Shown here: positions 1-12,700 of the stretch, one piece after another | Numbering within the stretch: position 1 is the stretch's first letter | Layout: the number at the start of each line of letters is the position of its first letter | NCBI GenBank assembly: GCA_030141605.1 | Contig: JAQGDQ010000136.1 | Span: 310,001 to 374,000 of the forward strand | Length of the DNA: 64,000 nt | Direction of reading: 5' to 3' | Source: Tubiluchus corallicola | Taxonomy: Eukaryota > Priapulida > Priapulimorpha > Priapulimorphida > Tubiluchidae | Program-made: the position numbers and the translations under genes | The notes under the pieces: model-generated | Seen by the model: only the letters and a program-made list of their open reading frames with translations | Database searches by the model: none | Told to the model about the DNA's origin: nothing

Positions 1-1249
1 CGCGTCGAGGGTTTCTGGCTTAAAAAATTTCTTAATGTTTGCACATGTTGACCATGAGGTTTTAAAAAAATTACTAGTTTTCGGCAATAATCGCCACAGA
101 ACCGTAATTCAACGTGAACAGGCTGACAGCCGTTAATACACCACAAACAGTTGGTTTGCGCGAACGTCGGGTTTTAGCACACCACAGGTACTTGCTTGCA
201 AGCATCTTACAAATACTGCCAGGGGTTCTGCGAAGCACGATAATAATAATAATAATAATAAATTTTGGCGAGCCCCTTTCGGCCGAAAGGCGGTCTCAAA
301 ATAATGTAAAAAGATAATAGGTGCGTAATTTATTTTACTGACGATTTAGAGATTATCTTTATTGTTGCACGTCTGTGTCTTACGCACTCCACTCCCGACT
401 TTGTAGCTACTGAAACCTACAAGTGAGCAAAGATTTTATATTCACGCTTTGTACGACTTTTTGACACAATCTTCAGTCTAACAAACACATTTGGTCCTTT
501 ACTGTTCTTATCAATTTCATAATATTAAGGTCCAATATGCCCACCTGGTCTAAGATATTCCCAAGGTATGTTTGTCAGCTAGCTGATTAGTGAAATTTTT
601 CAGAAAAAAGCAAAGTTAAACATGACGATGAGAGAAACAGTTATATTTCAATTTTCTTACGATTAAATTCTTTATTGATTAAACTATGTCTTTTAGACGC
701 AGTTTTAAACTACAAACGCAGACCTCCTTGTAGGCTTTGATCGCCTTGTGATCTATTAATCGTCTTCCTAGGTAGCGCCACGCTACTTGTAAAATCTGAA
801 CGCGGGGGCCTGGAGTAGATAGTACGCATATGCGAGTTACTCTATGAAACTACTGTCAAGGCTCATTTTTTCAATAATGAAATATTGTTGACTCTTTGAT
901 TTTTGAACATAAAAGATGACAAGAGTTAGGAAAAGATATTAGAAAAATGTCAAAACATATGTCGAGGCCTATCCACTTCTTTCTGTCTAGCAGGCATATC
1001 ATTTTCTTGACACACAAGAAAAGCTCATTAACATGAGAATACATAAAATGCACCAGCATGAAACCTATATTTCATAAATAGCGTATTTAATAACAGTACA
1101 GACCTACTTATGGCCGCTCAATTATTTAACTTCTTTTGATAGCATTCTTGCCGTGTTATTTATGCTGTGATTGTCTTACTTGTAACACACAAACGCCAGA
1201 AAACGGCAAAAACTGAAACTTGATCGCAACTGTTAAAATTAAGAGTTGC
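1..1249. other. Upstream intergenic stretch, no gene seen
   Basis: Apart from the ATA microsatellite and palindrome near 240-290, I see no coding exon, RNA gene or recognisable element. The short open frames here have no family resemblance and no splice context. Confidence 0.5.
238..262. repeat. (ATA)n microsatellite followed by a 16-bp palindrome
   Basis: A run of ATA/TAA triplets is followed directly by a GC-rich stretch containing a perfect 16-base palindrome at 275-290 (centre CGGCCG). A short triplet tail next to a structured GC-rich piece resembles the 3' end of a SINE or LINE remnant, but only this edge is visible and no family was recognised. Confidence 0.6.
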
Positions 1250-2013
1250 ACAGAGTACTCTTCATTAAAAGCGTGCACATGGGTACGCGCAGGACACACA
1301 CTTCATTGTACACACAACACTTTTCATTAAAAATGTACACGTGTACATGCAGAGAACACTCTTTATTGAAAGTGTTCACACACGCAGAGAGCATACTTCA
1401 TTGAAAGTGTACACATGTGTACACGCAGAGAGCATTCTTCATTGAAAGTGTACATATGGGCACATGCAGAGAGCACTCTTTATTGGAAGTGTACCTATGG
1501 GCACATGCAGAGAGCACAATTCATTGAAAGTGTACATATGGGCACATGCAGAGAGCACTCTTTATTGAAAGTGTACACAAGGGTACACGCAGAGAGCAAA
1601 TTTCATTGAAAGTGTACACGTGTACATGCAGAGAGCACTCTTTATTGAAAGTGTACACACACGCAGACAGCACACTTCATTGAACGTGTACACATGTGTA
1701 CATGCAGAGAGCACTCTTCACTGAAAGTGTACACATGGGTACACGCAGAGAGCACACTTCATTGAAAGTGTACAGTGGGCACCTGCAGAGAGCACTCTTC
1801 ATTGAAGGTGTACACATGGGTACACGCAGTGAGCACACTTATTGAAAGTGTACACATGGGCACATGCAGAGAACACTCTTTATTGAAAGTGTACACATGG
1901 GTACATACAGAGAGTTCACTTCACTGAAAGTGTACACAAGTGTACATGCAGTCAGCGCACTTCATTGAGAGTGTGCAAATGTGTACACACAGAGAGCACA
2001 CCTCATTGAAAGT
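1250..2013. repeat. Minisatellite, about 20 units of roughly 40 bp
   Basis: Degenerate tandem units of about 40 bp share the core TTCATTGAAAGTGTACACAT and a tail like CACGCAGAGAGCAC. Two unit flavours tend to alternate (TTCATTGAA... and TTTATTGAA...). Many units contain a self-complementary GTGTACACATGTGTACAC segment or shortened forms such as GTACACGTGTAC. About ten copies carry CACGC, ACGTG or CACGTG cores. The array ends about 500 bp before the first DDIT4 coding ATG. The 64-codon open frame inside it is a by-product of the repeat. Confidence 0.95.
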
Positions 2014-2299
2014 CAACATTAAATGAAACATGGCTATACTTTACAAAATCAAACTGTTTACATAAAAATTTGCTTGCAGAGAAGAAGACCTAGTAATATG
2101 TGGGAGTCTATTATTAACTACGCATGACTCCTAACCTTTAAAAAATTGCTAAAATCGTATAAGTTGCTCGAGAATTCTAAGAATTACATGTTTACAATAA
2201 CAAGCCGCGAAGCTCACACTGGTTACTAATAACGCATCGATTCCTGCACCAGCTGACAGTCAGAATAAATATTTTCTAAGCAGCCTTCCTTGTGTATCA

Positions 2300-2460
2300 C
2301 CTACCTCAGATGCTATTGGCTGAGCGTGACACTCCCCCGCTTGTGATTGGTTGCTATTCTTATCTCATGTTGCCACGCCGGTGTACTGTATGGCAATCAG
2401 CTGTTACACTGTAGCTGCAGCACACACGAGTTTTGTGTGTGTACGTGTGCACGTTAAGAA
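2300..2460 (+). promoter_or_regulatory. DDIT4: Probable proximal promoter of DDIT4 (upstream)
   Basis: This stretch has two inverted CCAAT boxes (ATTGG at 2315-2319 and 2346-2350), RCGTG-type cores (GCGTG at 2324-2328, CACGC near 2373, ACGTG near 2442) and a CCCCC-rich GC box-like segment near 2333. No TATA box is visible. It lies directly upstream of the first in-frame ATGs at 2481, 2520 and 2535. DDIT4 in mammals is induced by hypoxia (HIF, RCGTG), so the cores make sense, but each is only five bases long and functional use is inferred. The transcription start is not placed. Confidence 0.45.
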
Positions 2461-2519
2461 ATTTGCGATCTATTGTATACATGCTATTTTCTAGCTATTG
2501 TATATTTGTAATTGGCCCG

Positions 2520-2745
2520 ATGAAGTACCCCGATATGAGCAAGACAACTGTAGTGCAATATAAGCGTACGCCAAGTCAGTTAGATTCTGGCACAGCTAGT
2601 AGCGGAGGCAGCGCCAATGTCTCGCAAAATCTTCAGGGAATGTTCCAGAGATTAGAAGAGGTCCTCTTCCATACCGAAGTAAAAGAGGGATTTCATCCTG
2701 AAACTGTGATAGAGACGACAAACACGGGTGGCGGAGGGGAAATTG
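2520..2745 (+). CDS. DDIT4: DDIT4 coding exon 1 (variable N-terminus)
   Basis: The exon ends at a donor GAAATTG|GTGAGT after one base of a split Asp codon. It encodes a low-complexity N-terminus with SSGGSANVSQNLQGMFQRLE and a GGGGE stretch, as in the poorly conserved N-termini of DDIT4 proteins. The start is uncertain: ATG 2535 has G at -3, ATG 2520 has C, and ATG 2481 has T. I list 2520 as the middle choice. Confidence 0.75.
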
Positions 2746-5700
2746 GTGAGTCAAAGCTAAAACACCTAGCAAACTTTTTTTGCTAATCGTATGGCTGCAG
2801 CCTACTGTACATGTTATATACATATACTGGTTTAATACGGTGATACCAAAAGTTGTCCAGTTTTACGAGTATTTTAATTCATGTTTAGAAATAAGTTCAA
2901 ATAACCTTATCTTATTGTCGTATTAAAAAAAGTGAAAACACTTCACAAGACAAGACAAGGGTTTATTTGAATCAATTTTTACTACAAAAAAACAAGCTTT
3001 TAATGAGATGATGTGTAAGCTTAAAAATATAATTCATACGCCATATACATTTGCTGTGGCTTAATCTTGCTATCAACTTCATCCAGTCGTGAATTTTGAC
3101 TTTTTTGTAAAATGCCATAGAAACAAAATTAAGTTAGATGCAATAAAAGGTGCAAAAAGAGCAAAAAACCTCTAGTATTTCAGTACACCGTTTTCGTTTT
3201 TGTTTAATGTGTGTTTGTTATTTACCTTGTGTGTCTATTATGGTTTCTAAGCTGTTCGCAGGCTGGTGAAGCCAGATATTTTTAGCTATAGAACTAAATT
3301 TTCCACCTCCTGGTCTAACTTTTCCACGCCAGGCTGCGGCTAAACAGCGGAAGCCAATTGATACGCTTATTATAAAGCGTTCAGCGCTATAGTGTATGCG
3401 AAATCCGCGCGATACTAAACCGCGAGCAGTGCAGTTATTAAAACTGTGTTATTGCATATGCTCCACAATATCAGATTAATAATGCGTTTTTGTTTTGAAC
3501 TTCGTAAATTAACACTGCCTGTGCAATAACGTTTTATAAATAAATAAAATACTTCCTGTTTTTGGTCCTAATGTTTCTGGCTGGTGGCTTTGCAACTTGA
3601 TCTGCGAAAACGGGAATTTGTTCTCTGTATGTTGTATACTTGGCTGAGAGTTAAGCGAAGCAAGGCTGGGATAATACATGGACCGTTTAGTAATTGGCGA
3701 ATCTTATTAAATACATTTGAACAGAAGTTTCGAACCATTTAACTTGGCTTTCGAAGCTGTCGTCGTTGTTTGAGAAAACATTTAGAAAAATTCGTTTTGT
3801 TTCCGCTAATTCACGTGTGTGGTATGCTTGGGGCCAATGGGGGATAAAGAAATTCATTTAAATTGTCACGATTTTAAACCAGTTTCCTTCTTGAACAAAA
3901 GCCGTTGGTGCAGAATGTGGGTCTTAGTACTAACATTTGACTAAAACCAAATTTTGAACAGTTCTAGTTATGAACTAACTGCTTAAACGTATAAGTGACA
4001 GTGTTAACTGATAACACACTTACCACCTCTCTTATCTCGGCACTCATAAAAAAATCACCTTTCATGTTAAAAGGTTATTTTATCATCATAACACTTATTT
4101 ATTTATTATGAGTCATATATCACTACCGTCTAATTATTGAAATAGTAAAGGTATTAGCGTTAAAATTAACGTCCGTAAATTTAAATTCAAAGGAAAACAA
4201 GATGATTTTGGCATCTTACCCCACCACTTTGGAGTACGGCAAAAATTATACTAATACCTATAATAATGCCAAAGCGTTTCTGATAATTAAATAATATGTT
4301 AACAATTTAATTTAGAGTGGGTAAGTCTTAAGTATAAATATAGATGAGGCAATAGTGTGCTTAATACTAAATTTTAGGATCAAACACATTATTGTTATGA
4401 AAGAAAAATCAACTTTATATTTGCGTGAAATGAAAAGGCATTGTCCATTATTTTGCCTTTATGGTACTGGACAAACTTTCCACTGCCCTCCTCCAACGTA
4501 AAATTATCTGTTTTGCCCAGCAACTGGCATTGTGTTGAACAGTATAAAGCGTTTCTTTGTTAGGGGCACTCAGGGCGCAAACTCGAGCTAAGAATCAATG
4601 CTGAAAGCTGGGTCATACGAAGCGGCATTTGTTTTGCAAATACTAACTGCCAATCGAGTCACGTCGTATAAATAAAAAATGTCTTTCTAGTAATAGCTGT
4701 ATAGACTGCAGTCTACCTATCTACCTGCCCTGGCTGGCGACAAAAACTTGTTCGTCTTGTTTTTAAACAATAAGTCTGTCTGCCCGCTAGCTATGAAAAA
4801 ACTGGGCGACAGCAACGCGACTTCTATTGTTTGAAGTTTTTTAACCGTTTCCGTAACCATTTGCGACGTCTAAAGGAATCGCTGTGGCTAGAATTTTAAC
4901 AGTCTTTTTTCCAGAAAAAAATCGACAACTTTCAGTTCAGGATCATACGAAGGTCTTTTTGTATCTTACATTTAATTATTTCATTAGGCTTATTTATGAG
5001 AGGCTGCATTATGAAGATGATGAAATCAATTGGCAATGGCGATGAAAGCGCTCAGAGCGGTATGAACAGTACAAAATCAGCCATCATCTCGTGAACAGTT
5101 TTCGTAGCCGGAATCGGAAATTGTTTCCGCAGTCATAATAGAAGTAGTTTGCCATATGTGAAATTATGCGAAAGCAATTTATGCACGTTAAAATAGGCTT
5201 TGTCTTGTTGACAGTTGTGAGGAGGAACAAGTTTGGCTCAGCCTATGCTAAGTCAAGTGATGATTGTGGACGAGCTGAAAAACTCGTTTTGTGAATAATA
5301 TAACTGGTCGAAACAAATATAAAAATGCTGTTTTTCATTTCGTTTTAGCTAATGCGTCAAGTGTAGTATATCACTTGATTGTAATCATCCGACTTTCTAT
5401 CCCTATAGTTTTCTTTTTTCTTGATTACTTCTTTGCCAGCTGCCGTTCTCTTTTATCTCGTGTGTTTTTTTTGTGCTGCAGTTTTTGCATTGTTGCAACC
5501 TTTAACCTCTGTCCATCCCTTCTGAAGGTTACGAGCCGCCATCCAACAGTTTTCTCTTTTAACCTATACTCCTTAAAGTTGTTCAGTGTCTTGACTTTAA
5601 TTAAGAACTATTCAGACTAATTCACGCATCTGGTGCTGTAATGCTGTTGCCCAAAATTGAGCAATTTCCGAGTAGGGTAAGTTGGGGGACAGGAAGTACA

Positions 5701-6681
5701 ACAGTGTGTACAAGCAATTTCACATTTAACAGAACATAAAATAACCTCACAATAAGGTGTCTGTACATATCTAAAGATATTTCATGCTTTAGTTTTGTGT
5801 TCACAGGTTCCTTGCGAAAATACGCTAAATTGTTGTATCACCAAGTCCTTTCAATAATTTAACTCTTTCACTGGCGAACATGTTTATTGTAGCCGTGGAT
5901 GCTGTCCAGGCTCAATTTTCAAAGAAATCTTGATATAAAATTTCTGAATTTTTATAAAGATATTAATGAGAAAGTAACGACGCATACGAATTATTCGTTG
6001 TTCTTTGACAAAAATAATATTCACACTTATTATAGTTTATTAATGTTTGTTGACTGTTATTGCTGAGATTGTAGTTTGGATATCCTTTGCTCCATTTATT
6101 CACTTTATTGGAATGTTTAAGATTTATGATAGTATTATGTACGGTCTGGATTTAGTGCCATGATCAATTTTCGGATTTAAAAAATTTTAAAACTCATCGG
6201 AACATATCATCAACTTCATCAAACTTATTCAGTTGAGTGGCAGAAACGGAAAATGCCAATACAAACTGCAATAACATGTTTTCGGCTTAGACTGCTCTCC
6301 TTGACCCAGTGATTTATTTGCTCAAATTACAGCGAGCATTGGGGTTGCACGTTGCTTTCAGACGTGCTTATCTGAGCAGTAAATAACTCGGGATATTCCC
6401 ATGGAATTCTCCCTCCTGTGAGTACCGGAAACTATACCTGGTTGACTTGTATTTGTTCGTTTGCGAAAATGATTAGAGGACGATTGACACATGTCATGTT
6501 TTTGACGAATGATGTATAAGCACATTTGCACATGTCATGTTTTCGACAAATGATGTATAAGCACATTCATGTTTTACCTGGTTATAACCTCTTAAAACGC
6601 TTTTGCTGAGGAAAAGTTTATGGTAATATGATTTGCAGAAAACGAATTTTAGAAGCCTTCTTGGAGTTTTGGGGGCAAGAA

Positions 6682-6730
<49 letters not shown>

Positions 6731-9700
6731 CCTACTAAAGCACTAGTCCTACAGCTTGCTGTAGCTATAGCTATATCTGCTATAATTTCTAGCATTATTT
6801 ATAACCTTTATATAATTGTAATAAATAAAAATAAAATACCTATCTTTATTTAACGGAAGCCTTTGTTTCATATCATAACTGTAGGATCGTAATCTAAACG
6901 GCATTGATTATTTTGGACACTAAACGTTGTAGCATTATTTTCTTCGTGTAAGTTTGCGAAGAGACTGGAAAATGATTTTCTGTTTGCTACTGCGAAGGTA
7001 TAGCGAGCTTTGTGAAGATACGATGAAGACAAATTGTGGGTTGTCTTGTTACTAACCTAAATCACTATTTGCATTGAGATAAAGATAACACGTGTTGTGT
7101 ATAGAGTAACACAACTTTTGTGTGACAACCTGGTGGGTCACGGATGTTCATGCAAAATATTTTGTTGGTTGCCTAATGTGCAAGCACCCTCCTGCCCTCT
7201 CTCTTGTCACTTGGTGAATAAATTATCGATATAATCTTGTTTTTGCTTTATCACCAGTTGTGGTAAAAGGTCTGTGTTTGGCTGCGAAGTAAAATAGCGT
7301 CGGGTCCACTTATCAAATGGCCTGGTGACGGTTGTCATGCTTCTGTAACCTATAGTTTCAGGCTATTTCTTTCATTGAAGGGTGGTCATCGAGAATGTAT
7401 TTGACATCCGAACATGACTTGCTCACTTCTGCCGGGTGCTTCGTTCTAGATTCAGAAGATTATCCTTCCCGGTGAGTTAGATCCCGGTTCTGCTGCAACC
7501 GTCTACCGCAGTCTGCCTTGCACAATATCTAACTGTATAAAAAGCTGTTTATATGATGTCTTGAGCTTTTTTCCTAATTTTCCTTCGAGTAAGTGAACTA
7601 AATACAGCAGTTAGCTACATATCAGCCAGCAGCTAAGTTGAAAATGTCATATACATCTCACCTTGTATGCTTACGCAGTCGCTTTGTATACTAACACACA
7701 TACTGTTACGTAGAATCTATATTAATATCATACCCATTTGTAGCATACATAAAGCTACTTTTTAGCGTGGCTTAAGGGACCAGAAAAGGGGTACCCTAAA
7801 CTAGGTTTCAGAAAAAATCGCCTTAAAAAATTATATTATTTTATAGCAATTTTATGTTTATATCGTACTCGCATTAAAGGGATTTTTCTTTGTTTTCATT
7901 TTAAATTTCCCGCGGCACTGTTCCGACTGCACCATTACATCCCGTCATATACGCACAACATAAATCAGGGGAAGAAAGGCAAATGTTAAACTATGTCCTA
8001 AAAAACTTTCCATGCAAAATTATATTACTCAGCATTTTGCTTACCTGCTTGAAAGACTTATGTAACTGGAAAAGAAAATTATTAATTATTTAAAATGCTT
8101 TCACTAATTGGTAAAATCTCGCTACTCACCTTCCAGGGTGCACCACTCACAAACCGAAAAACGTATTATCTTCTTGACAAGATACAGTAATTTTAAATTT
8201 TCCTTAGTTAGTAACGTGCGCGCTACGAATGCTCTGATTATGTATGCTCTGTGTACACAAAGTAATCTAAACTTGTTTAAAATGACATATCGTCAAAATG
8301 GCTATGTCTAACGCTCATCGCGGGAGTTTAGATTTACATGATTTATACAGCGTTAACGCAACGCAAGTCTAATATGCAAAAAGGCAGCATATAGGTGGTA
8401 TAAAATTCCAAGACGAATTTTTAAGCTTTATGTAAGTGGAGGGTTTTCTTGTGCTTTAAGCCACTTGTGTCATTTAGTTAGCATATCCTGAAATGCTTTT
8501 TTAGAAGACACAATTATTCGCAAAAAGCGCTTTTGGCTGGCGAGGTTTCTTTGTAAAATATATGAGGTCATTTGCGTACAATGAACTGAGCCCTAAATCT
8601 GATCAAGATGAACTGCTAGAGTGCAACATTAATATTTATATAACGTCTTACGATATTGGTAAACTTTGGGCTGCCGAACCATGCCGACCTTCAACTCATG
8701 ATTATTTAGCAATTAACATGACAGTTCGTTACATATTACAATGCTCCCACTAAAAATGTTTTTGTTTTTAATTTCAGGCATTAAAGTAGTTTTGTAATCA
8801 TTCATTTTAATATATGAATTGAAGTAGATTCTAGGAATTAGTTTTGTTTTGGGTGTTTGCTCTGACTAGTGACAACAACAATTATTTACTAATTAGGCTA
8901 ATGTAACACTGAAGTTGTGCCGTTACGGTTATGCAGTCTGTGGAGGCGTGTGCTTATTCTTGGAAATTACACAAGTTCAATAATCACTTTTGTTTGCATA
9001 ATTAACTGCTATGATACTCCCAGGTTTCAGAATCATTTGTGCAATTAGGTACTCATATTTTATTGTTCTCGTTGTTATACCCAAAAATTTATACAAGCAC
9101 TGATTTGGCTTGATTAGCATTAAGATATAGTGTCCATAGTCCTGTACGAAAATGGCTAAAATTTACCCAAACTAGTTAGCTAAGCTAAAAGGGCTTTAGT
9201 GAAATGATAAACTGGTGCAGCTAGTGTTTTAGCTGCTGCGAAAATACATGTAAGTCTAAAACCAAAAAATGCTTAAAACATTCCCCTGGCAACAGCAACG
9301 CAGCCGCGCGCGCAGCGGAAAATTTCTATTCTCTTGATCTATTTTATTACGTAAGGTTATTCACCTCAGTTGAACGACTTCAGCGAGGTGCGAGATGTCT
9401 TGTAGAGGCATGTTAGTATAACATGTTTACAGGCGAAATCTTTCACTTGTTATTAAGGGAGGGCACAATGTTCTTTGGGTATTGGTTCTCCCATTATTCA
9501 TATAAATGGGAAAATTGTTACATTAAATAATTACTGGCTATTCTTCTCCCGTTGAAAGTGTTAGTATTATAGTAAATAGAAAGGGTAGAAATCGCCAGAT
9601 AAACGTAGTCTTGTATTAGTACACCGTATTCCTGTTTTATTATATGTAGGTGTGAAATATAGACAAAACTTTTTTGCATGGAATGTTGGCCTGTTAAATC

Positions 9701-12700
9701 TATATTAGGATCTGCTAATTATAGCTTATTCTTTTCTTGATCATTTTATATTCCGTTTGAAATCGTTTGGTGAGTTCAATTAAACCACAACATTTCGATT
9801 ATAATGGCATAAATAGTGAGCATCTTTATGGTTTTATAACTTTTTGGTTGTCGAGTTCGAATAGTGAATTGGGACTTTTTGAATGTTGCTTTAAAACTGT
9901 TTGTCTGTGCTGAGGTCGACCGTGTTCTACACATTTGCTCTAGAACTAAATTGGACTACTTATTTTAATATACTTTTTGCATAATATCTAGTTCGGCTAT
10001 ATATAGTAGTATTACAGTAATAGTACTGTATGTATCAGCATTTAAAAAAACAAAGCATGAATAAAAATAAAATAACGTAGATTGTCTGTTTTGGAGAGAT
10101 TGGCACCGCTTTCCTTTATAAAAAGATTTTTTAGAACAAAACCGCGCAACTTTTTCGCGAGCTCCTTTTGCAAAACCCTTTGGTAACTTGTTCAGATTGC
10201 AGTTTTGAAGAGGCTTACAGGAGCCTTTTATCTGAACTGTATGTGCAACCTAATGGTGTAAAGACGCATGTACCAACAAGCATCAGGATTGTGCAGCGAC
10301 AGTAGGCTAAGTGCGATTCAGCCAAAGACGGGATTGTCGAGATTCGAGAACCTATGAAACCCCAGACATAGTCCTCAGCTGTACACAATCGCCGAAAGAC
10401 CAGGCGGCCCGTAGGATTACAGTCACTAGTATCATCTGCATGGCCCACATGTTCTGTATCCAACATGTGTAAAACACAATAGCTGCATAATAAGAGCAAA
10501 CTAAAACAAGTCAATGCAATAATGGTACCAGTAAGCTGTTATATGGTGAATAAATTGTAGTTTTGATAACTATGTGTAAACTTATTACAATAGCTGCTCT
10601 AATCACTGTAATGTATACCGACAAACAGTGTAAGTAAGGTAGCATTACACTGGTCGAATCAACTTAAAAAGATGTAAAAAATTAGATTCTTATACACATG
10701 TGCATGACTTACATTCTTTCGTTTGGTTGCATGTCATTAAAAATTTTGAATGGAATATGGTTGAATCTACTGCTAAGTTAAAACCTCCACAACCCATTGT
10801 GCTTGTTTCATGTCATACTAAGTGCTGTGACAAAATGGGAGCCAAGGTCAGAAACACGTTTATGTACTGTTTACTCCCAATCTTTTGTTTTTACAGTCTT
10901 TCCAGACTTACGATATCTCCGTGCTCTGCTATAGACTCTGCCATAGAGCGGAAAATATAGAAATGTTGGTGGAGGTTTGCGAGTTTGAGAAAACGAGATG
11001 TCATGTATATCTTGTGAGTTTGGTTTGTGTGTTTTGATTATATAAGTGATCATTTGCTATTTTTGTTTGGAACCTGGAGATTTGTACCGATTTCCTGCTG
11101 TTTGGGGAAAGTTTCTCTTGTTATTCTAGTTTCTGGTGTCAAAGGCGATTGACTTGATGCTGCACCAAGTTGCACGTAGTCCCATGTTGTTTGCATAACT
11201 GAATCTTACGAGATAAACAAGAATCACCTAGTACATCAATCAGTCACGAAGTATTTAATGATTGAAGTACATGCTAACATAGGCATTACTAGCGTAAGCT
11301 TATTGTGTGTTCTGCGTAGGACGATCTTATTTGTCCTTGTAGTTAGCAGGCTACATAGAACTGAATAAATTAACCAATTACTAAGGTCTTCAAAATACTT
11401 GCACGCGTTTACAGAAAAATTATAATTAGGTTCCTGGTTAACTGCGTCGGGGTCAGAGGGTGAGTTTTACATTTTCTCGAGTGGGAGGGAGATTTTGTCT
11501 AGATGTTGTTACAATCAAGGCAAAAATTGCGTTTTGTTTATTTGGCAAACTAGGGTCATGCAGAGGAGCTGAGACTTCAGAATCAAATCCCGATAGTGAA
11601 AATACTCAAAACACTTTTCTTTGTTTCAGCGCATGCGCGATAATGTGAAGTGCTGACAGATGATAGAAAGTAATTTCTTAATAGGTGGTAGTATTGTAAA
11701 TTGTAATGCAGAACAGGACAGGATAAATTGCAAAAAATGTTAACAAACAGAGTCGTTTTGATCACAGGCATAATCTCCAAGTGCAATTAAATTGTCAAAA
11801 AATATCACAGAACGTGTTATACGCTTTTATATTACATGCGAAGTCATATTGCAGAGTATTTTTGACCAAAATCTAATTTCAGTACATTTTTCTGCCCTGC
11901 GCACACAGCATGGTTCACATTAGTTACGTTTCGTCCTTATTTGTCTTGCGTACCTGTTCACACTAATCAGTCAGTGAACCAATTTTTAGATTTGCGTGCC
12001 TGGATAAAGGTTACCTTCTGTCAAATACCTGTTAAGAAATCTCTTCCATGGATTATCTAAACTGATATGACGTGTTTGGTTCAACAGCCACTGTCGTCAT
12101 AACCAACTTATTGAAAATTCCAATGACAGGTTTATTTGAAAAGATTTTGCTTATTCATAATTTCGAGCAAGGAACATTTCATTCACATTTAAAAGCGGAC
12201 ATTCAGAAACAACACATTTAGGTTCGATTTTGTGTCTATGCATTCATTACTATGGGGCTATAGAGTGTAAGTGTTTTGGGACAATTGAGTAATTAAGGTG
12301 TATTTTTCATGACTTAGTAAAATTTGAATACCCAGCGTAGTACTGTGGTAGTACTTACACATACATTGGCTGAAGCTAAACTAGGGATTCTTGACTCAGT
12401 GTTACTGTACTATAGGACCATAGGATGGGATCGTTTAAACAGATAACAGTAGTTTTTGACACGGAGGTTTATAGACGCTGGCTATTTCGACACATACATT
12501 TTAGACACTTAGGTTATTTGGATACTAGGTATTTTGGACACAGGTCATTTGGATACAAAATGATTTGAACACATAGGACACTAGATAGTTTGGACATGTA
12601 GATTATTTGTATTCATAACGTTATTTGGACACAGTTAAAATCATGGGGACAGCTGACTTTAAACCACTTTTCTGCAAAATTCAAGGGTTTTGTGATGTCT

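Noticed and set aside
1250-2013. Possible CRISPR-like array
   Set aside because: Units are contiguous and degenerate with no unique spacers, in an animal genome; it is a minisatellite.
10215-10514. 99-codon minus-strand open frame with a hydrophobic start
   Set aside because: No recognised family, no splice context, within DDIT4 intron 1; possibly an old retroelement fragment but unsupported.
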